Assembly (NCBI GenBank): GCA_964383715.1
Contig: CAYLHU010000001.1
Location: 1 to 64,000, forward strand
Length of the DNA: 64,000 bases
Origin: CAYLHU01 sp964383715
Lineage (GTDB): Bacteria; Patescibacteriota; Minisyncoccia; Minisyncoccales; CG1-02-41-26
Reading direction: 5' to 3'
This document shows, one piece after another, positions 9,387 to 17,732 of this stretch. Numbering within the stretch: the first letter of the stretch is position 1; each line of letters begins with the position of its first letter. The notes beneath the pieces were generated by a model. The model saw only the letters and a list, made by a program, of their open reading frames with translations. It searched no databases and was not told where the DNA came from. The position numbers and the translations under genes are program-made.

Positions 9387-9629
9387 ATGCTATCAAAAAT
9401 AATTAGATTTGTCAAAAGAAACTTTAAAAATATCTTATTATTTTTAATAGTTTTTTTGTTGTGCCTTTTAGCTTTCGGGGTGGGAGTGATTGTCCAATTT
9501 TATATTCAGAAAGAACCCCTAAAGATAGAAGGACTATTTTCTCCCGTGAAACTTGCGATGGATATCTCGGAGTCGCTTACTAGTGACATGGGTGTAAATT
9601 TGAGTGGTGGCAATGCTTTTGTGGCCTAA
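9387..9629 (+). CDS. Short membrane-anchored ORF, possibly a truncated gene
   Basis: An 80-residue ORF with a basic start (MLSKIIRFVKRNFKN) and one strong transmembrane segment (residues 15-40). It resembles the N-terminus of small signal-anchored CPR proteins whose soluble domain follows the anchor. Here the reading frame after about codon 49 (position 9534 on) is exactly the antisense of the recombinase 3' end. That tail is therefore probably not genuine protein, and the gene may have lost its original C-terminal domain when the recombinase region was joined. A genuine 80-residue membrane peptide remains possible. Confidence 0.4.
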   Translation: MLSKIIRFVKRNFKNILLFLIVFLLCLLAFGVGVIVQFYIQKEPLKIEGLFSPVKLAMDISESLTSDMGVNLSGGNAFVA

Positions 9630-10484
9630 GAATTCCTGAACGACCCTTATGTCAACCCCTTTAGTTAAAAGGTCAGTGGCAAAACTATGGCGGAGAGTAT
9701 GGGGAACGGTGAAAAGGGGGATTCCGGACTGAATGGCGTATTTCTTAACAATATCCTCAATAGACCTAATAGTGAGCCTTAAAGGGCTGTTTGTAGGTCC
9801 TTTATAGCGAATAAAGAGGGCCTTTTCCTTGTCATTGCGAGTAGCTAAATATTTTTTAAGCCATTCAAGAGGTTCTTCTGAAAAATAAACTGTTCGGGTA
9901 TGATTTCCTTTGCCAAGGATGCTAATTTCCAAATCCTTGGTCAAAGGGGTTATTTTTAATTGCTCACGGTCTATACTAGTTAGCTCTGAGACCCGCATCC
10001 CGCTGGAAAAAAGGGATTCTAAAATCGCCCTGTCCCGCAGGCCGGTTAGGGTTTTTACATTGGGAGCCGAAAGAAGTTTTTCAACCTGTTCTGGGGTCAA
10101 AAACTTAACCCTTTTATCTTTTGATTCTTTTGCCAATTTTATTTTTTCCGAAGGCAGAGCAGAGATGTCCCTATTGGCAAAAAAATTAAGCAGATTTCTT
10201 AAAACAATAAGATGACGATTTTGAGTTGTTTTCTTGAGCGGTTCCTTAGTTTTGGAATTAACCTTTCGGGAAAGAAAAACACGATAGTCCCAAATGTGTT
10301 CACTTGTTAATTGATGAGGTTCTAATTTCTCTAATTTATTATCTTTCAACCATTGGAAAAATTTATTTAGAAAACGACTGTAAGTTTCCTGGGTTTTGTT
10401 GCTCAACCCTTTTTCTATTTCCAAATACTCCAAAAAATCTATTCGATATTCAATGATTGGTTTAAGTGTTTTTTCTTTGACCAT
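9534..10484 (-). CDS. Tyrosine recombinase, XerC/XerD type
   Basis: A site-specific recombinase of about 316 residues. The N-terminal SAM-like core-binding domain spans about residues 10-100 (FLEYLEIEKGLSNKTQETYS). The catalytic domain has the first arginine in GMRVSELTSI, the beta-hairpin lysine in LGKGNHTRTVYF, the H-x-x-R pair in HTLRHSFATDLL, the histidine in LGHKSIATTQIY, and the tyrosine nucleophile in QIYTHV. All six active-site positions are present. The length fits chromosome-dimer-resolving Xer proteins rather than phage integrases. The ATG at 10484 is preferred to an upstream TTG. A promoter lies at 10543-10571. A repeat plus assembly gap sits just upstream. Confidence 0.9.
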   Translation of the reverse strand: MVKEKTLKPIIEYRIDFLEYLEIEKGLSNKTQETYSRFLNKFFQWLKDNKLEKLEPHQLTSEHIWDYRVFLSRKVNSKTKEPLKKTTQNRHLIVLRNLLNFFANRDISALPSEKIKLAKESKDKRVKFLTPEQVEKLLSAPNVKTLTGLRDRAILESLFSSGMRVSELTSIDREQLKITPLTKDLEISILGKGNHTRTVYFSEEPLEWLKKYLATRNDKEKALFIRYKGPTNSPLRLTIRSIEDIVKKYAIQSGIPLFTVPHTLRHSFATDLLTKGVDIRVVQEFLGHKSIATTQIYTHVTSKRLRDIHRKFHGRK

Positions 10485-10542
10485 AAACAAGGGTTCTTAT
10501 ACTTCTATAAACTATTATTATACGAAGTATGCTTATATAATA

Positions 10543-10571
10543 AATATAGCTCTATCAATCCCCCCTGTCAA
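10543..10571 (-). promoter_or_regulatory. Promoter of the recombinase gene
   Basis: On the minus strand TTGACA (10571-10566) and TATATT (10548-10543) are 17 bp apart and point at the recombinase start 59 bp away. Confidence 0.55.
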
Positions 10572-10575
10572 TAGC

Positions 10576-10761
10576 GCTTGAGGCGTTGGAGTGCTGGAAT
10601 GTTGGAATGTTGAAGTGTTGGAATGNNNNNNNNNNNNNNNNNNNNNNNNNNNNNNNNNNNNNNNNNNNNNNNNNNNNNNNNNNNNNNNNNNNNNNNNNNN
10701 NNNNNNNNNNNNNNNNNNNNNNNNNTGCTGGAATGTTGGAATGTTGAAGTGTTGGAATGTA
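10576..10761. repeat. Minisatellite (GGAATGTT-type) broken by a 100-N scaffold gap
   Basis: Imperfect repeats of TGGAATGTTGGAATGTTGAAGTGT occur on both sides of an N run (10626-10725), and the last sequence before the gap resembles the first after it. The exact 100 N indicates a scaffolder-inserted placeholder, so the true array length is unknown. A short inverted relative (CATTCCAACATTTCAACA) occurs at about 54519. Confidence 0.85.
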
Positions 10762-10777
10762 AGAAATTTAAAAGTAA

Positions 10778-10807
10778 GAAAAAAGCCCTGTGATGATATA
10801 CAGGGCT
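10778..10807 (-). terminator. Intrinsic terminator after the secreted 125-aa protein gene
   Basis: AGCCCTG (10784-10790) pairs with CAGGGCT (10801-10807). Read on the minus strand, the stem is followed by a run of T. Confidence 0.7.
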
Positions 10808-10867
10808 ATTAAGCCGAAATTTAAAATTCGGTTTAAAACTAAAGAGGTCGAATCGCTACAATCGGAC

Positions 10868-11245
10868 TTAATCTGTTCGTTTGAACAGGTAGTTGTAGGG
10901 CTTTAAAAGGATTTCTTTAATAGAAATATTTTTTAGGGATTTGTTAAAGTCCTCTTTCATTTCTTCTTTTTCTTTTTGAAACTCATTTTTAAATTCGGGT
11001 TCTTTTTTATTAAACCAACTTTTAAGTTTGGAAAAAATTTCTTTCTCCTGCCAGTATTTTTTTAAAAAATTAAAGGTCTTTTCCCAAATAATGGAGACCT
11101 TTTTGAATTCTTCTTTCAAAAAGCCAATCCCCTTTTCTACTATTTCTTCTTCCTCAGTTTTTTCTTGAGCCGAAGAAATGTTATACAAAGTGGGGCAAAG
11201 AAATATCACTAAAAAAACTATTAAAATAATTGTTATTTTTTTCAT
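10868..11245 (-). CDS. Secreted or membrane-anchored coiled-coil protein of unknown function
   Basis: A protein of about 125 residues starting with a signal peptide or anchor (MKKITIILIVFLVIFL...NISSAQ, residues 1-25). The rest is charged and helical, rich in Lys/Glu and aromatic residues (GFLKEEFKKVSIIWEKTFN; KSWFNKKEPEFKNEFQKEKE), probably a coiled coil outside the membrane. The start is set by a classic ATGA overlap: its ATG (11245-11243) shares bases with the gltX stop codon, so it is translationally coupled to gltX. A longer frame starting inside gltX would destroy the signal peptide. It is not a recognised family. Confidence 0.7.
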   Translation of the reverse strand: MKKITIILIVFLVIFLCPTLYNISSAQEKTEEEEIVEKGIGFLKEEFKKVSIIWEKTFNFLKKYWQEKEIFSKLKSWFNKKEPEFKNEFQKEKEEMKEDFNKSLKNISIKEILLKPYNYLFKRTD

Positions 11246-12756
11246 ATTTTTTTTAAGGCATTTTCTATTTTTTCCATAGTCCCCTCTTTCCCTAATGCCC
11301 AAGCTATTTCAAAGGGGCCGGCAGAATATTTTTTTCCGCTTAAAGCGACTCGAAGGGGCCATAAAATTTTTCCCCTATCCCCTTTTTCAATTTGGCGAAG
11401 TCCTTCTTCAATATTTTGATTTGTCCAATCGTTATCATCAATTTTATTTAAGACCTTCTTTATTTTATCAAGATTGTCTTTTATTTCCTCATCTTCCATA
11501 TCTTTCCATTTTAAAAGTTCTTTGGGATAATTTAGTTCTTTCTTGAAAAAGAAGTCCGCCAAATCGACAATGTCGGATATTTTTTTCAACCTTTCCTGAT
11601 AAAGAGCGGTTATGTTTTGAATTTGAAGAAAAGAAATTTCTTGATTTGTTTCTTTAACTATAAATTTTTGGTTGAGTGAATCGGCTTTACTGATGAAACC
11701 CGCTTTAATCAAATAAGGTAAGCATTCCTCATTAAACTTTTCTTTGGACTTTTGGCGGATATAAAAGCTGTTTAGCCAATCCAATTTTTGCTGGTTAAAA
11801 ACAGCTCCCGATTTTTGAATTCCTTCCGGAAAAAACTCTTGGATTAGTGAATTCAAAGAAAAAATTTCTCTTTCTGTTCCAGGATTCCAGCCGAGAAAAA
11901 CTAAAAAATTTATTAAGGACTCCGGCAAATAACCCTCTTTTTTATATTCAAGAACTGATTTAACTTCTCCCCTCTTGCTCATTTTTGCCCGATTTGAGTC
12001 CAAAATAAGGGGAAGATGAAGATATTTAGGGGGAGATATTCCGAGAGATTCAGCTATTAATATTTGTTTAGGGGTGTTGGATATATGGTCTTCTCCTCTG
12101 ATAATATGGGTTATTTTCATCTCAAAATCATCAATAACACAAGCCAAATTGTAAAGAGGCTCTGAAAAATCTTTGGCAACGACCATATCGCCGAAGTTCT
12201 CGGTATCATATTCAATTTTACCCCTAAGAATATCATCAAAAGAGACCTTTTTAAAAGGGGTCTTAAACCTAAAAACAAAGGGCTTTTTTTCTTTTAGATT
12301 TTTTTTTAGCTCTTTTTCAGAAAGGTCTCGGCATTTTCCAGAATAACGAGGTGGTTGGCCCATACTTAATAAATATTGATTTCTGGCTTCCAATTCTTCC
12401 CGAGAGCAAAAACAACGATAAATTTTTTCTTCGTCTAAAAGTTTTTGAATGTATCTTTTATAAATTTCTTTTCTTTCTGATTGGCGGTAAGGGCCATAAG
12501 CACCTTCTATTTCAGGTCCTTCTTGCCAATTTATCCCTAACCATTTTAATCCTTCAATAATTTCTTTTTCCCACTTTTCTTCTGACCTTTCTTCATCAGT
12601 ATCTTCAATTCGTAAAATAAAACTTCCTTGATATTTTTTGCTAAAAAGATAATTAAACAGAGCGGTTCTGGCTAAACCGATATGCATTGGGCCTGTTGGC
12701 GAGGGAGCAATTCTTGTTCTCACCTCTCCGGGTCTGATTAATTTTAATTCCTGCAT
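11242..12756 (-). CDS. gltX: Glutamyl-tRNA synthetase
   Basis: A class I aminoacyl-tRNA synthetase of 504 residues. The HIGH-type motif is PTGPMHIGLARTALFNYLF (about residue 20). LRIEDTD follows, and the KMSKR signature is RAKMSKRGEVKSV (about residue 250). A cysteine-containing insert (CFCSREELEARNQYLL...GKC) lies near residue 115, as in many bacterial GluRS. The C-terminal anticodon-binding region is all-helical. No glnS is seen in the window, so it could be a non-discriminating enzyme that also charges tRNA-Gln for amidation; that is inference. A tRNA-Glu and a tRNA-Gln are present at 46189 and 35152. Confidence 0.95.
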   Translation of the reverse strand: MQELKLIRPGEVRTRIAPSPTGPMHIGLARTALFNYLFSKKYQGSFILRIEDTDEERSEEKWEKEIIEGLKWLGINWQEGPEIEGAYGPYRQSERKEIYKRYIQKLLDEEKIYRCFCSREELEARNQYLLSMGQPPRYSGKCRDLSEKELKKNLKEKKPFVFRFKTPFKKVSFDDILRGKIEYDTENFGDMVVAKDFSEPLYNLACVIDDFEMKITHIIRGEDHISNTPKQILIAESLGISPPKYLHLPLILDSNRAKMSKRGEVKSVLEYKKEGYLPESLINFLVFLGWNPGTEREIFSLNSLIQEFFPEGIQKSGAVFNQQKLDWLNSFYIRQKSKEKFNEECLPYLIKAGFISKADSLNQKFIVKETNQEISFLQIQNITALYQERLKKISDIVDLADFFFKKELNYPKELLKWKDMEDEEIKDNLDKIKKVLNKIDDNDWTNQNIEEGLRQIEKGDRGKILWPLRVALSGKKYSAGPFEIAWALGKEGTMEKIENALKKI

Positions 12757-12815
12757 CTCAATATTATTTTAAATCACTTTTTAAAATTTGGCAAGTTTTC
12801 TGTTGAAGAATATTA

Positions 12816-13943
12816 TTATTTTTCACCTGTTGACACTTTACCGTATTCAACGAGATAGGAGGCAATAATTTCAGCTGCTCTCAACCGGGCAAATTCCCGT
12901 GATTTTTTAGCCATATTTTCTAAAATATCCTTTCTTAAGAAAAGATTTTTTATTTTTTCTAAAAAGAAACGAGGTCTTAGGTTTTTTTGTTCAACGACCT
13001 CTCCTCCTCCCTTTTCACTAAAAGCATAGGCGTTTTTCAATTGGTGGTCTTGGGCAGAACCCTCCAAGGGGATTAAAATTGCCGGTTTCCCTACGGAAGC
13101 TATTTCAAAAATAGTGGCTGCTCCAGCCCGGGAAATAACCAATTCGCAAACCGCTAAAGCGTCTTTCAAAGATTTCTCGTTAAGAAAGGCAAAAGGATGA
13201 TAGTATTTTTGTTTTTCCAAAGGCAAAATCGCCTTGCTTTCAATTTCCACTTTTCGATAATTTTTTTCTCCGGTCTGGTGGATAAGCTCAAAGTTTTCTA
13301 AAAATTCGGGTAAAATTTCAAGAATTAAGTTATTTATCTTTTGGGAACCTTGAGAACCGCCGAGAATTAAAATTAAAGGTTTATCTGCCTTAAGATTGAG
13401 TGTTTTTTTTGCCTCTTCTTTTGAACCGCCTAAAATTTCCTTTCTTGTCGGGTTTCCGACACAAATTATTTTGTTTTTAGGAAAGGCCTTTTGGTCAAAA
13501 AAGGAAACAAAAATTTCTTGAGCCCATTTGCTTTCAACTCTTGAACCAAGGCCGGGAGTTGCGTCTGATTCGTGAAGAAATATGGGGATTCCCAAGATAT
13601 GGGCTGAAAATGTGGCTGGGAAAGAGCCGTGCCCCGCTTTGCTGAAAATTAAATCTGGAGCTATAAAGAAAAGCCAAAAAAAGGACTGGATAACTCCTAT
13701 TGGCATCTTAATAAACAAATCAAATATATTTTTGAAGGAAAAATATCTTCTTATCTTGCCGGCCATTATCTTTTTTATCTTTACTCCTTCAATAGACAAG
13801 AGGGTTGAACCATATTTATCGTCGGGGCCGATGTAATAAACCTTGAGTTTGGATTCGGGATATTTTTTCCTTATTTCTCTGATAATGGCTAAGATTGGGA
13901 ATATATGGCCCCCAGTCCCGCCACCGGTAAAAACAATTTTCAT
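12816..13943 (-). CDS. murG: UDP-GlcNAc:lipid I GlcNAc transferase
   Basis: MurG adds GlcNAc to lipid I on the cytoplasmic membrane face to make lipid II. The 375-residue protein opens with the family signature MKIVFTGGGTGGHIFPILAI. It also has HESDATPGLGSR, the inter-domain loop ILGGSQGSQKIN, and the donor-binding SRAGAATIFEIASVGKPAIL. This is a GT-B enzyme of normal length. It follows ftsW and murD in the same direction and forms with them a late-peptidoglycan/division cluster (16471 to 12816). Confidence 0.96.
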   Translation of the reverse strand: MKIVFTGGGTGGHIFPILAIIREIRKKYPESKLKVYYIGPDDKYGSTLLSIEGVKIKKIMAGKIRRYFSFKNIFDLFIKMPIGVIQSFFWLFFIAPDLIFSKAGHGSFPATFSAHILGIPIFLHESDATPGLGSRVESKWAQEIFVSFFDQKAFPKNKIICVGNPTRKEILGGSKEEAKKTLNLKADKPLILILGGSQGSQKINNLILEILPEFLENFELIHQTGEKNYRKVEIESKAILPLEKQKYYHPFAFLNEKSLKDALAVCELVISRAGAATIFEIASVGKPAILIPLEGSAQDHQLKNAYAFSEKGGGEVVEQKNLRPRFFLEKIKNLFLRKDILENMAKKSREFARLRAAEIIASYLVEYGKVSTGEK

Positions 13944-14010
13944 AAAAATATGATATAAACTTACGAATAATATGGTAATCTACGAATTGCAAATGGGTTG
14001 CATATTAGTA

Positions 14011-15141
14011 TTATCCGGTTTGCTTTGAGATATTCAATAATAACCCGAGTCCGGCCATTTCCGCTATAAGATGAGAACTCCCATAACTAAAGAGAGGCAA
14101 AGGCATTCCAGCTAAAGGTAGTATACCAATTATCCCTCCAATGTTAAAGAATGTTTGGAAAACAATCCAAAAAGTAATTCCTAATGATAGGAGATTAAGA
14201 CAGGCATCTCCTGACCTCAAAGCGATTTTCATTCCTCTCCAAGCGAATAGAAATATAAGGGTGATTAAAAAAAGACAACCGATAAAACCCACTTCTTCAG
14301 CGATAACGGCAAAAATTGAATCGGTCATTACTTCAGGTAAAAAGCCGAACTTTTGGCGGCTTAAGCCCAAAGCAATCCCATTTTCAATTCCCAGCCATTT
14401 GCCCGAGCCGATTGCAATCAGGGATTGTCCTATTTGGTAGCCCTTTCCCAACGGGTCAAGCTGGGGTTTTAGAAAAGTTAAAACTCGGTCTAAACGATAA
14501 GGAGTAAATTGTATGGCTAAGAGCAACAGCCCTATTGAGGGGAGAGAAAAGGATATAAAATGTTTCCAAGAGGAAAAACTCGCAAAGTAGACAATTCCTC
14601 CTATAAAGGCGACAACTACCAATGTGCTTAAACTTTTCTGAAAAAGCAAAATAATTATTAGAATGAACAAGATGGTTGTAAAAATAAGTAGGGATTGCCA
14701 GTCTGTTTTCTTTTTTTTAAATGTTCTTTTTTCGTCGTTCAATTTATTTCCGAACCAAGTTGAAAGATAAAGAAGAAAAGTTATTTTCAAAAACTCCGAA
14801 GGTTGGAATCTTATTTTCCCAAATTGGAGCCACCTTTGAGAACCATTAATTTCAATTCCAATTTTTGGCAAAAAAACCATCAGGAGAAGAAGTATATTCA
14901 GGGCAAGAAGATATATGCTTATTTTCTTAAGGTTTTTAATTTTTAATTTGTAAAATACAAATCCGATTATAAGCCCCGGCAAGAATCCCATTAAAAGTTG
15001 GTGGAGAAAATAATACCAGCTGTTCCCGTATTTTTCCAAAGAGAAAGGGAAAGAGACCGAAGCCAAATTAAAAATCGCCCAAATTATTAAAATTGAAATT
15101 GTTGTTAAAAGAATATAATCAGGATGATTTTTTTGAACCAT
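14011..15141 (-). CDS. ftsW: SEDS-family peptidoglycan polymerase/division protein
   Basis: A SEDS membrane protein of 376 residues with about ten hydrophobic helices. Family motifs include GSQRWLQFGKIRFQPSEFLK, FGFLPEVMTDSIFAVIAEEV, and the C-terminal PLPLFSYGSSHLIAEMAGLG, a variant of the usual P-x-x-SYGGSS. Because it lies between murD and murG it is assigned FtsW rather than RodA. It would polymerise lipid II at the septum together with a class B PBP (candidate at 46339). Its first 23 bp overlap the end of murD. Confidence 0.88.
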   Translation of the reverse strand: MVQKNHPDYILLTTISILIIWAIFNLASVSFPFSLEKYGNSWYYFLHQLLMGFLPGLIIGFVFYKLKIKNLKKISIYLLALNILLLLMVFLPKIGIEINGSQRWLQFGKIRFQPSEFLKITFLLYLSTWFGNKLNDEKRTFKKKKTDWQSLLIFTTILFILIIILLFQKSLSTLVVVAFIGGIVYFASFSSWKHFISFSLPSIGLLLLAIQFTPYRLDRVLTFLKPQLDPLGKGYQIGQSLIAIGSGKWLGIENGIALGLSRQKFGFLPEVMTDSIFAVIAEEVGFIGCLFLITLIFLFAWRGMKIALRSGDACLNLLSLGITFWIVFQTFFNIGGIIGILPLAGMPLPLFSYGSSHLIAEMAGLGLLLNISKQTG

Positions 15142-16471
15142 ACATGTTTACGAATTTTTCAAACAAGTCCCCTCTTTCTTGATAGTTTTTAAAAATGTTT
15201 TGGCTTGGAGCGCCCGGTGAAAGAAGGCAAATTTTCTCTTTGCTTGTTTTTTGGTAAGCATATTGAACAGCTTTTTTCATTGAAGGGGTAAAGAGGATAT
15301 TGAATTTTCTTTGAGCGGGTTTTCTTTTTTCTATATTTCTCCATATTTCTTCGCCGGTGTCGGGGAAAAGGACTAATGTTTTAATTTTTTCCTTCAAAAT
15401 TTTTTCCGCTAAAGAGGAAAAATCAATATCTTTAACTTTCATCCCTCCTAAGATTAATGTCTCAACCTTTTCACCCAAAGCCGTTAAGGCGGCCTCTACT
15501 GATTGAGGGACGGTAGCCAAAGAGTCATTATAGAAGTTTATTCCTTGGTATTGACCGAGGGGCTCTAATCGGCAAGGAAGGGACTTAAACGACTTAACCC
15601 CCTCTTTTATCTTTATTCGTGGTATTTTTAATATCTCGCAAACTAAAACAGCCGCCAAAATATTCAAAAGATTAAATTCGCCTTTTAGGGGAATTTGTTT
15701 TAGGGAAATAATCTTTTTTAAGTGATTAAGTTTTTTTGGGTTGAAAGTTATTTTTTTAGCTTTTGTTTTTTGCGATATGTCTCTTATCTCTTTTTGGCTG
15801 GAGTTATAAATAAAAAAGTCGTTTTTTGATTGGTGAATAGTAATATTTTCTTTGGCTTTTTGATATTTTTTGAATGTTCGGTGATGGTCTAAGTGAGCCG
15901 GATAAATGTCTAAAAAAACGGCAATTTGGGGAGATTTTTTTAATTTTTCCAGTTGATAAGAAGAAAGTTCATAAATAAAAATATCTTCTTTCTTACTTTG
16001 GAGAAGGAATTGAAAAACTGGCTGGCCGATATTTCCTATCAAGTGGGCGTTTAGTCCCGATTTTTTCAGTATTTGATAAATTAAAGAAGCGGTAGTCCCC
16101 TTCCCTTTGGTTCCGGTTATTCCGATGATTTTTGCCGGACAATTTTCCAAAAATATCTCTGTTTGAGAAGTTATTTTTTGTTTCCTGGATAAATAACGGT
16201 TTATTGTTTGAGAAAAGATTCCCGGCGACTTAATAATCACCTCATATTTTTTTAATTTTTGGAGATAATTTTTTCCAAAATGTAACTCAAGATGTTTATC
16301 TCTTTTAATTAAGTTTTTAATTTTGGATTTTAAACCCTCAATTTTCAATCCGTCGGCTATTCCCAAATTTTTTATCGGAAACAATTTTCTTAAAGCCAAA
16401 TAAGTATCTTGTCCCTCTTTTCCGAATCCTAAAATTAATATTTTTTTATTTTCTAATTGTTTTAATTTCAT
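15119..16471 (-). CDS. murD: UDP-MurNAc-L-alanine:D-glutamate ligase
   Basis: A cytoplasmic Mur ligase of 450 residues. The N-terminal Rossmann domain (ILILGFGKEGQDTYLAL) binds the UDP-MurNAc-peptide. The central ATPase has the P-loop GITGTKGKGTTASLIY and the downstream motif DIYPAHLDHHRTFKKY. The C-terminal domain contains SLPCRLEPLGQYQGINFYND and LLSPGAPSQNIFKNYQERG. The order murD-ftsW-murG with overlapping ends is a conserved fragment of the dcw cluster. The second conserved NDSLAT motif points to MurD rather than MurC, which is present separately at 21972. Confidence 0.93.
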   Translation of the reverse strand: MKLKQLENKKILILGFGKEGQDTYLALRKLFPIKNLGIADGLKIEGLKSKIKNLIKRDKHLELHFGKNYLQKLKKYEVIIKSPGIFSQTINRYLSRKQKITSQTEIFLENCPAKIIGITGTKGKGTTASLIYQILKKSGLNAHLIGNIGQPVFQFLLQSKKEDIFIYELSSYQLEKLKKSPQIAVFLDIYPAHLDHHRTFKKYQKAKENITIHQSKNDFFIYNSSQKEIRDISQKTKAKKITFNPKKLNHLKKIISLKQIPLKGEFNLLNILAAVLVCEILKIPRIKIKEGVKSFKSLPCRLEPLGQYQGINFYNDSLATVPQSVEAALTALGEKVETLILGGMKVKDIDFSSLAEKILKEKIKTLVLFPDTGEEIWRNIEKRKPAQRKFNILFTPSMKKAVQYAYQKTSKEKICLLSPGAPSQNIFKNYQERGDLFEKFVNMYGSKKSS

Positions 16472-16568
16472 TTTTTAAATAATTTGATTGAAGGTCGTTG
16501 ATATCCGATTTCCACGGCACGATTTCCACAATAGAATTTTTTATTTTCATTTATATTATGATTATAAC

Positions 16569-16612
16569 AAAAAAGCCCGTTGGTGTGAACTAAGTTCACG
16601 AACCAACGGGCT
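16569..16612 (-). terminator. Strong intrinsic terminator after the receiver gene
   Basis: AGCCCGTTGGT (16574-16584) pairs with ACCAACGGGCT (16602-16612), with an inner GTGAAC/GTTCAC stem. On the minus strand a T run follows. It separates the receiver gene from murD. Confidence 0.85.
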
Positions 16613-16618
16613 ATATCT

Positions 16619-17002
16619 TTATTCGAGGGGTTCCTCGTGAGAAATTTTGAAAAGTATTTCTTCAATTTCCTTTATAGTAAAAGGTTTTTGCAAGAACCAG
16701 TTGGCTCCAGCTGAAATCACTTCTTCTCCGTAATGGGGATAGCCACTTATGGCTATAATTTTCACCGAAGATGACTTCTCCCTTATCTCTTTTATCAGTA
16801 TCATTCCTGGTTTGTCCGGCAGGACAATATCACAGAAGATAACTTCCGGAGTTTCTTTTAGGAAAAGAGATAGTCCCTCATCGGCTCTCTCGGCTTTCAA
16901 GACATTTATATTGTCGTCTTTAAGAACAAACTTTACTATCTCTCCTAAGAGAAAAAGCATGTCCTCTCTGTCGTCAATGACCAATACTTTCTTGATTTCC
17001 AT
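16619..17002 (-). CDS. Stand-alone response regulator receiver protein
   Basis: A single CheY-like receiver domain of 127 residues with no output domain. It has the acidic pair in VLVIDDREDM, the phospho-acceptor aspartate in VIFCDIVLPDKPG, the Ser/Thr position in IIAISGYPHYG, and the conserved lysine in FLQKPFTIKEI. The ATG at 17002 is chosen because GAAAGGAAAC precedes it at a good distance. A longer frame would extend into the leader. A strong promoter (17056-17084) and terminator (16569-16612) make it monocistronic. No histidine kinase lies in the window, so its partner is unknown. Confidence 0.88.
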   Translation of the reverse strand: MEIKKVLVIDDREDMLFLLGEIVKFVLKDDNINVLKAERADEGLSLFLKETPEVIFCDIVLPDKPGMILIKEIREKSSSVKIIAISGYPHYGEEVISAGANWFLQKPFTIKEIEEILFKISHEEPLE

Positions 17003-17055
17003 TTTCTGTTTCCTTTCAATTTTGTTTTTAAAGAACATTAATAATTACATCCTTC

Positions 17056-17084
17056 ATTCTAATATACTTTACTTTAATTGTCAA
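17056..17084 (-). promoter_or_regulatory. Promoter of the receiver gene
   Basis: TTGACA (17084-17079) and TAGAAT (17061-17056) on the minus strand with a 17-bp spacer lie about 54 bp upstream of the start at 17002. Confidence 0.65.
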
Positions 17085-17106
17085 GCATTTTTCCCTCTCA
17101 ATTCCC

Positions 17107-17149
17107 AAATATCTGTCTGTTGACATCAGATGTCAACAGACAGATATTT
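17107..17149. repeat. 43-bp perfect palindrome with a GTTGACATC core
   Basis: Two 21-bp arms (17107-17127 and 17129-17149) are exact reverse complements around a single A. The inner 19 bp (GTTGACATC-A-GATGTCAAC) recurs, inverted, at 41979-41997 with diverged outer arms. It lies between the receiver gene promoter and the terminator of the upstream gene. Confidence 0.85.
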
Positions 17150-17173
17150 AACTTGAATTTTATTTTCTCGTAA

Positions 17174-17223
17174 AGAAAAAGCCCACTGATTCTTTAAGAA
17201 AGAAGTTTCTTAAAACAATGGGC
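17174..17223 (-). terminator. Terminator after the 106-aa hypothetical gene
   Basis: GCCCACTG (17181-17188) pairs with CAATGGGC (17216-17223) with one wobble, and an inner TTAAGAAA/TTTCTTAA stem extends the hairpin. On the minus strand the stem is followed by T-rich sequence. Confidence 0.75.
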
Positions 17224-17229
17224 AATCTT

Positions 17230-17550
17230 CTAAGTTGGGAGCATCGGAATTGAGATAGTTCTTTCTATTCTGATGTCCACGAGGATTTTCCCCTTTTTCT
17301 GTCTCAAGGAGATCGGGACCAAGTCATCTTTTGACGATTTGGTGACTATTTTTTTAAGGAGGGTCCCTTCTTTATCTTCCCAAACGAGGAAAATAATAAC
17401 GAACCCTTTTCTTTTTCCCGATTCTGTCTCATAAGAAACAAGACAAGAATCATTGTTTTCTGAAAAAATAGGTTTTCCGACCATACTACATCCAAGGTCG
17501 ACGCATCCTCTTTCAACAAAATTCATAATTTCTTCATCCCTGTTTTTCAT
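17230..17550 (-). CDS. Hypothetical 106-aa soluble protein
   Basis: I do not recognise this protein. It is short, soluble and mixed alpha/beta, with two nearby cysteines (CVDLGC, residues 15-20) and beta-strand-like segments (GFVIIFLVWEDKEGTLLKK; KILVDIRIERTISIPML). It has its own near-consensus promoter (17602-17629) and terminator (17174-17223), so it is an independent unit. It sits beside a stand-alone receiver gene with similar transcriptional insulation, but no functional link is shown. Confidence 0.65.
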   Translation of the reverse strand: MKNRDEEIMNFVERGCVDLGCSMVGKPIFSENNDSCLVSYETESGKRKGFVIIFLVWEDKEGTLLKKIVTKSSKDDLVPISLRQKKGKILVDIRIERTISIPMLPT

Positions 17551-17601
17551 TTTTTATTCTCCCATTATAAGATTTTAATGAGCGTTATTTAATATATTTT
17601 A

Positions 17602-17629
17602 ATTATATCACTTATATTTTTTTTGTCAA
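17602..17629 (-). promoter_or_regulatory. Consensus promoter for the 106-aa gene
   Basis: TTGACA (17629-17624) and TATAAT (17607-17602) on the minus strand with a 16-bp spacer match the consensus exactly. The -35 box is 3 bp from the N gap. Confidence 0.75.
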
Positions 17630-17632
17630 CCC

Positions 17633-17732
17633 NNNNNNNNNNNNNNNNNNNNNNNNNNNNNNNNNNNNNNNNNNNNNNNNNNNNNNNNNNNNNNNNNNNN
17701 NNNNNNNNNNNNNNNNNNNNNNNNNNNNNNNN
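17633..17732. other. 100-N scaffold gap
   Basis: An exact 100-base N run of unknown true length. It removes the last codons of mraY. Confidence 0.99.

Noticed and set aside
10591..10812. ORF running across the 100-N gap
   Set aside because: It is minisatellite sequence and gap; the frame across N has no meaning.
16468..16665. A 65-aa ORF between murD and the receiver gene on the minus strand
   Set aside because: It reads through the strong terminator at 16569-16612, overlaps the receiver gene's 3' end, and has no plausible composition or ribosome-binding site.
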